NCBI GenBank assembly: GCA_030648005.1
Contig: JAUSIP010000009.1
Span: 1 to 55,285 of the forward strand
Reading direction: 5' to 3'
From: a bacterium
GTDB lineage: Bacteria; Patescibacteriota; Minisyncoccia; Phycocordibacterales; UBA12445
Length of the DNA stretch: 55,285 nt
Shown here: one piece after another, positions 49,792 through 55,285 of the stretch
How positions within the stretch are numbered: the first letter of the stretch is position 1
Layout of the letters: every line of letters starts with the position of its first letter
Position numbers and translations under genes: made by a program
Notes under the pieces: generated by a model
Databases searched by the model: none
Told to the model about the DNA's origin: nothing
Seen by the model: the letters and a program-made list of their open reading frames with translations, nothing else

Positions 49792-50034
49792 ATGAAAAAA
49801 GAGATACATCCTACATACTTTCCAGAGGCCAAGGTTACCTGCGCATGCGGTAGTGCCTTTACTGTAGGCTCCACAAGGGAAAATATTAAAATTGAGATCT
49901 GTAGCGCCTGCCACCCATTCTTTACCGGTGAAGCCGGAAAGGTTCTTGATGTTGCCGGACGAGTTGAGAGATTCAAAGCAAGGCAGTCTAAGGCGGTTGC
50001 TAAGCCGAAGAAAGCACCGGCTAAGGCTAAGTAG
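49792..50034 (+). CDS. rpmE: 50S ribosomal protein bL31
   Basis: [46 protein letters not shown]. Confidence 0.96.
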   Translation: MKKEIHPTYFPEAKVTCACGSAFTVGSTRENIKIEICSACHPFFTGEAGKVLDVAGRVERFKARQSKAVAKPKKAPAKAK

Positions 50035-50050
50035 AAGTTCTTAATTAATA

Positions 50051-50147
50051 AACTACCAAATCTACGTGGTCTGGTTGAGGAAAACTCTGAAACTAAAGAG
50101 TCGACCCTGTTTTCCGACCCGAGGACCCGGAGATTTGGTAGTTTTTT
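50051..50147 (+). ncRNA. Structured element between rpmE and prfA (ncRNA or elaborate terminator)
   Basis: 13-bp closing stem AACTACCAAATCT/AGATTTGGTAGTT with T6 tail; inner GGAAAAC/GUUUUCC and ACUCU/AGAGU. Confidence 0.55.
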
Positions 50148-50181
50148 AATTTCAGAACTTATAGCTTATAATGTTTTAAAC

Positions 50182-51174
50182 ATGGACATAGAGAAATATC
50201 GCGACAATCCAAAGACGAAATATCTTTTTAGCGAATACGACCGACTTAAGAAGGAGGCGGAGGAGACCAAGAAGATCCAAGAGTCAGATCCGGCAATGGC
50301 CGATTTGGTGACTTTGGAGTTGCAGATGATCCTTACTAATCTCGACTCTGTAATGAAGAGTATTGAGGAGATCAATAAGACTGACGAAGCGGAGGCTGTA
50401 GCTGATCCCAATGAGATCATCTTGGAAGTGCGCGCCGGAGCTGGCGGGGAAGAGGCGGCTATTTTTGCATATCAGCTGGCCGAGATGTATGAGAAGTATA
50501 CTGTTATAAAAGGCTGGTCCTTCCGGCCGATAGATGTGTCGGAGGCGGCACTTGGAGGTTATAAAGACGCAACTTTTGAACTCAAGGGTAAGGGGGTTTA
50601 TAGTAAGCTAAAATATGAGATGGGTGTGCATCGTGTGCAAAGAGTGCCTGCTACAGAGAAACAGGGCAGAGTGCATACGTCTACTGCGTCAGTAGCTATC
50701 TTGCCTCTTAGAACTAATGTAAAAATTGATATTAAGGATGGTGACATCGAAGTCGACTTCTCCCGTTCGGGTGGAGCTGGCGGGCAGAACGTGAACAAGG
50801 TTGAGACGGCGGTACGTATCTTCCACAAGGCGTCCGGTATTATGATCCGATGTACCAGTGAACGCAGTCAGCTCAAGAATAGGGAGAAGGCGATGGGGAT
50901 CCTTGCCGCTAAACTCGCTCAGATCGAGGAGGAGAAGATTGCAAAGACTCTATCGGCTGATAGGAAGGGACAGATTGGCACAGGCGATAGATCAGAGAAG
51001 ATTCGGACATATAATGTATTGCAAGACAGAATTACAGACCATCGGATCAAGCAGTCGTGGCACAACATTGAGAAGATAATGGCTGGCGAACTTGACCCAA
51101 TCCTCGACGCACTTATAGATGCATCGGAGAAGGGGACGATGACAGAGGGAGAAGCGGGGGACTCAGACGAATAA
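50182..51174 (+). CDS. prfA: Peptide chain release factor 1
   Basis: [32 protein letters not shown]. Confidence 0.97.
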   Translation: MDIEKYRDNPKTKYLFSEYDRLKKEAEETKKIQESDPAMADLVTLELQMILTNLDSVMKSIEEINKTDEAEAVADPNEIILEVRAGAGGEEAAIFAYQLAEMYEKYTVIKGWSFRPIDVSEAALGGYKDATFELKGKGVYSKLKYEMGVHRVQRVPATEKQGRVHTSTASVAILPLRTNVKIDIKDGDIEVDFSRSGGAGGQNVNKVETAVRIFHKASGIMIRCTSERSQLKNREKAMGILAAKLAQIEEEKIAKTLSADRKGQIGTGDRSEKIRTYNVLQDRITDHRIKQSWHNIEKIMAGELDPILDALIDASEKGTMTEGEAGDSDE

Positions 51175-51250
51175 GTGTTTGCACTGAGCTTATCGAAGTG
51201 TGGATAAGAGATTGGGACTTCAGGGCGATGTGGCATATAATTCTTAGTAT

Positions 51251-52810
51251 ATGCTCCGTAATTCTAGACACTCCCTCTTGATTCTCCTGGCTTTTCTTTT
51301 AGTAACCTTTTTTATTTTTAAGGACGGTTTTAATAAAGCTGTGGCGGAAGTTGGTGGTACGCAATATCTCTCTGGTTATGCTTGGAGCAGTAATATCGGC
51401 TGGATAAATTTCAACAGTCTTGGTGCAACTCCGGATTATAAGGTTACATATAATGATAATAATTTAGATACAGATCCAAACGACCTTGGTGGCACTTGGG
51501 GCGATTTATCCGGTTATGCTTGGAGTAGCAATATTGGCTGGATCAGCTTCGGCTGTGGACAGCCTGACGATACTCCAGGTGCAGGCGGGGTGCAGTGTAG
51601 TGATCTGGCGGACTTTTTGCCATGTTATCCGGACGGCGCAGGGGGTTGCGACCCGGCTGGTATCGGAGCTAGGGTAGATGATGCATCTGCCCCGCTTCAG
51701 CTGCAAGGCTTTGCCAGAGCCTGCTCAGTTTTCGAGGTGGGTTGCAGTGGAGCGTTGAAGAGTGACTTAGATCTTGGTGGATGGGACGGCTGGATCTCGT
51801 TAAGTGGAGCAACTTACGGAGTTACTTATACCGACGGTACTAAGAAATTTGGTAGCTTCGCCTGGGGAGGGGGTATTGATGGACCAGATATTCTTGGACG
51901 TAACATATCGCCACAATCTCCAGGCTGGATCAGCTTCAGTGGCCAGACTACCGGCGGAGATGAATATGGAGTTAAATTATGTGATACCGCTGATTGTGGA
52001 GAGGCGATAACAGGGGTGACATGTGAACGCCCTCAACCGATCGTTAATACGGATATAAAGTGGAAGGTGACTGTTAACCCTCCAAATCCCCTCTACACTT
52101 ATCAGTGGACTATCACACCACCAAACAACGATCCTGCTCTTACTCCGCCAACTGATTATGAGATAATTGGCAATACAGATGTTACCAGTGAGATGACAGT
52201 GAGATATTATACGCCCGGCCAGGGTGACTGGATCACAGATGTTGAGGTGTTTGATGGGGCTACTCCTGTAGGTCGTTGTCAGTCTTCTGTAACTGAATAC
52301 ACCGTCGGTGATGAGGGCTTCACTATCAATGCCGAGCCGAATGCGATGACTGCGCAGTTCATCCGAAGCGTCCGTACGGTAACCTTCCCCGATATTACAA
52401 TTAGAATCGATGCGTTCGGGGGCTTTAATGATCCGTTTGTTAAGATAGTATTCGTTGGAATTATCGACCAGGGTCTTTCTCCAAAGAGTGGCCCAGGACA
52501 GGCTCTGCTTGTTGATGATCAGATGTTCTGGAAGAATGATGCAGATATCCCTACTAAAGATATTATTCTTGATCGTCTCACTTCCGCCACTCCTACCACC
52601 CCTGCTACTTATCAGACCGCTAAACTTCGTCTGAAGCTGACTAAAAATCAAGATCCGAGCCTTCCAGAGGCTAATAAGCAGTTACCATCCAGTAGAGATG
52701 CTAATCCCCTTATTCGTTACGACGTGATCATTGATCGTGATACTGGTGGTAATTTTAAAGATATAGAGCTCAAGATTAACAATCCAAGCGGAGGGGTTAT
52801 AGAGAAGTAG
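51251..52810 (+). CDS. Secreted surface protein with GYAWSSNIGWI(N/S)F repeats
   Basis: N-terminal TM/signal; two GYAWSSNIGWI repeats and related GWISFSG segments. Confidence 0.85.
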   Translation: MLRNSRHSLLILLAFLLVTFFIFKDGFNKAVAEVGGTQYLSGYAWSSNIGWINFNSLGATPDYKVTYNDNNLDTDPNDLGGTWGDLSGYAWSSNIGWISFGCGQPDDTPGAGGVQCSDLADFLPCYPDGAGGCDPAGIGARVDDASAPLQLQGFARACSVFEVGCSGALKSDLDLGGWDGWISLSGATYGVTYTDGTKKFGSFAWGGGIDGPDILGRNISPQSPGWISFSGQTTGGDEYGVKLCDTADCGEAITGVTCERPQPIVNTDIKWKVTVNPPNPLYTYQWTITPPNNDPALTPPTDYEIIGNTDVTSEMTVRYYTPGQGDWITDVEVFDGATPVGRCQSSVTEYTVGDEGFTINAEPNAMTAQFIRSVRTVTFPDITIRIDAFGGFNDPFVKIVFVGIIDQGLSPKSGPGQALLVDDQMFWKNDADIPTKDIILDRLTSATPTTPATYQTAKLRLKLTKNQDPSLPEANKQLPSSRDANPLIRYDVIIDRDTGGNFKDIELKINNPSGGVIEK

Positions 52811-52871
52811 AAGTAGGCGCCAGATTACTTGCCTTTTTGACCCTATTTTGGTAGACTCTTTGAACGTATGG

Positions 52872-52995
52872 ATCCCGTTAGAAGCCGCGGTCACGGTGCT
52901 AATGGTGATTAAATATGTTTATAGGACAATAGTTTAAACGTTTAATTTTAAATGATAAGTGGGGTTCTGACCGAGACCTGCTTCTAAACGGGATG
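52872..52995 (+). promoter_or_regulatory. Start-codon hairpin T, copy 2 (rpsB leader)
   Basis: ATCCCGTTAGAAGC ... CGGTCA/TGACCG ... GCTTCTAAACGGGAT; right arm covers rpsB ATG. Confidence 0.65.
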
Positions 52996-53727
52996 GAAAA
53001 TGATATTAAAACAAAGGTAGACGATCTCTTCAAGGTTGGGGCGCATTTCGGCTATTCTAAGACACGCAGGCACCCGACTCTGAAGCCTTATATTTTCGGT
53101 TCTAAGAATAGGATGGATATTATCGATCTGGACAAGACTGTCGGCATGATCGAGAGAGCATTGAAGTTCGTGGAGAAGCTGTCTCAGGAGGGTAAACAGA
53201 TTATCTTTGTCGGCAACAAGAAGGAGGCTCAGAAGGCCGTCATTGACGCTGCCAATTCTCTCGATATGCCTTATGTGGCCAACCGCTGGATCGGAGGCAC
53301 TTTAACCAACTTTGCCGAGATCAGAAAGAGGATCGCCCGCCTGGAGGACTTGATGACCAAGAAGGAGTCTGGAGAGTTGGATATTTACACCAAGAAGGAG
53401 AGGGGTATCTTGGATCTTGAGATTGAGAAATTAACTAAAAGATTCTGGGGTATCATGAAGGTTAAGAGGTTGCCGGGCGCTATTCTTGTTATTGATTCCA
53501 ACAAAGAGGAGATAGCCGTTGCCGAGGCTAAGAGCGCTGGTATTCCGGTTATAAGTCTTTCCGGTTCTGATTGCGACATAAGCATGATAGATCATCCTGT
53601 GGTTGCCAACGATTCAGCCGGGCAAAGCATCGAATTCTTCCTTAAGCAGGTAGTAGAGGCTTATAGAAACGCTAAAGTTGTAAACAGCCCTGTATCTGCC
53701 GAACTCACAAAGACGATCGCCGCGTAA
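52993..53727 (+). CDS. rpsB: 30S ribosomal protein uS2
   Basis: GAHFGYSKTRRHPTLKPYIFG; NRWIGGTLTNFAEI. Confidence 0.97.
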   Translation: MENDIKTKVDDLFKVGAHFGYSKTRRHPTLKPYIFGSKNRMDIIDLDKTVGMIERALKFVEKLSQEGKQIIFVGNKKEAQKAVIDAANSLDMPYVANRWIGGTLTNFAEIRKRIARLEDLMTKKESGELDIYTKKERGILDLEIEKLTKRFWGIMKVKRLPGAILVIDSNKEEIAVAEAKSAGIPVISLSGSDCDISMIDHPVVANDSAGQSIEFFLKQVVEAYRNAKVVNSPVSAELTKTIAA

Positions 53728-53789
53728 TCTATCTAAGCGGGATAAACGGGTTGCTATCTATTTTTTAATATAGGATAATATATATTGCT

Positions 53790-54248
53790 ATGGTTACAGC
53801 AGAGCAGATAAAAAAATTGAGGGATATGACTGGCATCTCCATGATGCAGTGTAAGTCGGCTCTTGATGCATCTGGAGGTGATGTAGATGGTGCCTTGGCT
53901 TATCTTAAGGAGAAGGGGGTTGAGGTGGCTGCCAAGAAGTCTGATAGAGCCTTGGGTGCAGGTATCGTGCAGGCTTATATCCATAGCAACGGCACCATTG
54001 GTGCTTTGATTGAGCTTAATTGCGAGACGGATTTCGTAGCTCGTAACGATGAGTTTAAGGCTCTGGCTTACGATTTGGCAATGCACATCACTGCCACTAA
54101 TCCGGTCGATTTGAGCACCTTACTCCTTGAGCCTTTTGTGAAGAACCCAGACGAAACGATCGGAACTCTCATTAATAATCGTATTCAGAAGTTTGGCGAG
54201 AAGATTGAACTGGGCAAGTTTGTAAGATATTCGCTTTTTGATAAATAA
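53790..54248 (+). CDS. tsf: Elongation factor Ts, short form
   Basis: KKLRDMTGISMMQCKSALDASGGDVDGALAYLKEKG; ELNCETDFVARNDEFK. Confidence 0.95.
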   Translation: MVTAEQIKKLRDMTGISMMQCKSALDASGGDVDGALAYLKEKGVEVAAKKSDRALGAGIVQAYIHSNGTIGALIELNCETDFVARNDEFKALAYDLAMHITATNPVDLSTLLLEPFVKNPDETIGTLINNRIQKFGEKIELGKFVRYSLFDK

Positions 54249-54250
54249 TA

Positions 54251-54628
54251 ATGATCTACTTAATAGTATTATCATTAATATCTTTCTCGGCGATCATCTT
54301 CATGTTGACGAAGAAGATTAGGGAGACTGCATCATATATTGAGATAGCTGGACGTGGCACACACACTAATTTTATCGTCGACTTCATCCATTATTTAAGG
54401 AATCAAACAAAGGTCTTGCTACATGATGCATATCTGAACTTGAGGCCACATGCTCATGATATCATCTCTTTTGTTGTAGCTAAGATGTATAAGGTCAGCT
54501 CATGGCTTGCCAGGGAGTTCTTGAAGTTCTACAATTTTATCCAAGGCCGCAAAGTCTTGAAGAATTCCGGCCGACAGTCTATATTTATACAGGATATGGG
54601 CAGTGTGAAGGGGAGAGGTCGTATATAG
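54251..54628 (+). CDS. Hypothetical membrane protein
   Basis: N-terminal hydrophobic segment, directly after tsf. Confidence 0.65.
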   Translation: MIYLIVLSLISFSAIIFMLTKKIRETASYIEIAGRGTHTNFIVDFIHYLRNQTKVLLHDAYLNLRPHAHDIISFVVAKMYKVSSWLAREFLKFYNFIQGRKVLKNSGRQSIFIQDMGSVKGRGRI

Positions 54629-54642
54629 TTTGCCAAAATTAT

Positions 54643-54718
54643 GCCACTTTAGCTCAGCTGGTAGAGCAACACTTTTGTAAAGTGAAGGTCCTCGGTTCAA
54701 GTCCGAGAAGTGGCTCCA
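54643..54718 (+). tRNA. tRNA-Thr (anticodon TGT), CCA encoded
   Basis: GCCACTT...AAGTGGC acceptor; GCTC/GAGC D-stem; loop TTTGTAA; CTCGG/CCGAG T-stem. Confidence 0.95.
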
Positions 54719-54731
54719 AGATTAGACTAAT

Positions 54732-54767
54732 AAAACCCCTGTTGATAACTTATCAACAGGGGTTTTA
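54732..54767 (+). terminator. Rho-independent terminator
   Basis: AAAACCCCTGTTGATAA/TTATCAACAGGGGTTTT. Confidence 0.9.
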
Positions 54768-54770
54768 TAT

Positions 54771-54861
54771 TAAAAATAGCTAAGCAATAGAGCATCTCTC
54801 ACCCCGCTCGTAAAAACTCACTAGAAGGGTTCGTTCACGCTCTATTGCTTAGCTATTTTTA
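54771..54861 (+). repeat. Conserved-head hairpin A, copy 4
   Basis: Perfect 23-bp arms TAAAAATAGCTAAGCAATAGAGC/GCTCTATTGCTTAGCTATTTTTA; head ATCTCTCACCCCGCT...CTAGAAGGGTTCGTTCAC. Confidence 0.9.
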
Positions 54862-55285
54862 GGATGACCTCTTCATTTTTCTGAAAATCATAAAAACAAA
54901 AATCGATAGTACAAGTATAATTATAATTACAAAAGGATAAGAGATATTATACGACACGGGTGAAACTCCGCTGTATACAGATTTCCTTGCGTTCCCTGCA
55001 GTATCATAGGCTATAACCGTCACTTTAACCGGTTTGTTTTGTTCTTGCAAAATATAAGTATCTCTACTGCGGACAGGAGGCAGATCGCCTTCTATTACTT
55101 CATAATAAGCAATATCTGATTGTTTATCTATAGTGCTGAAAGACAAAAACTTTTTGCCCTCAAAAACTGAACTTTCTTGTCCTAAATAAATCTCAAAAGG
55201 TTCTGGCGGCGTCTTATCATTTGAAACTAAACTGCCCCAATCATCAACAGATTTCGAATCTGGTTTTTTAGGTAAGACATTTATG
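54859..55285 (-). CDS. C-terminal part of a membrane-anchored surface protein (truncated by window edge)
   Basis: Frame stays open past 55146 to window end (…PKKPDSKSVDDWGSLVSNDKTPPEPFEIYLGQESSVFEGKKFLSFSTID…), C-terminal TM plus basic tail. Confidence 0.8.
   Translation of the reverse strand, partial: INVLPKKPDSKSVDDWGSLVSNDKTPPEPFEIYLGQESSVFEGKKFLSFSTIDKQSDIAYYEVIEGDLPPVRSRDTYILQEQNKPVKVTVIAYDTAGNARKSVYSGVSPVSYNISYPFVIIIILVLSIFVFMIFRKMKRSS

Noticed and set aside
54859-55146. 95-aa ORF as a complete gene
   Set aside because: Frame is open upstream of the TTG to the window end; it is a truncated larger gene.

Overview
The 55,285 bp window carries the gene content of a Patescibacteria/CPR (Parcubacteria-like) genome; this lineage call is inferred from content, not from a database search. 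Core blocks: the spc-type ribosomal cluster (rpsN-rpsH-rplF-rplR-rpsE-rplO-secY-adk-map, no rpmD), infC-rpmI-rplT, secA, leuS, the complete F1Fo operon (atpBEFHAGDC), gapA and non-oxidative pentose phosphate genes, aldolase, rplY, rpmE-prfA, and rpsB-tsf. There are two tRNAs (Ala-GGC, Thr-TGT), a strong 6S-like RNA candidate and three other structured RNA candidates. Surface-type proteins, tiny membrane ORFs and small Zn-ribbon ORFs lie between the core genes. The main observations beyond annotation are: (1) at least 13 genes have a -10 hexamer ending exactly 6-7 nt before the start codon, which predicts leaderless mRNAs, while strong AGGAGG-type sites occur almost only in front of small orphan genes; (2) several families of intergenic palindromes in which a conserved core is closed by arms that are self-complementary but different at every locus (four copies of one 36-nt head, three larger GC-rich elements, a two-copy ~106-bp repeat); (3) two hairpins whose right arm contains the start codon (rpsB and an FMN reductase gene); (4) a repeated hairpin promoter (GTCCCGA...TCGGGACTATAAT) that drives secA and a lytic-transglycosylase-like gene at identical spacing. 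All calls come from reading the sequence; no searches or folding programs were run.
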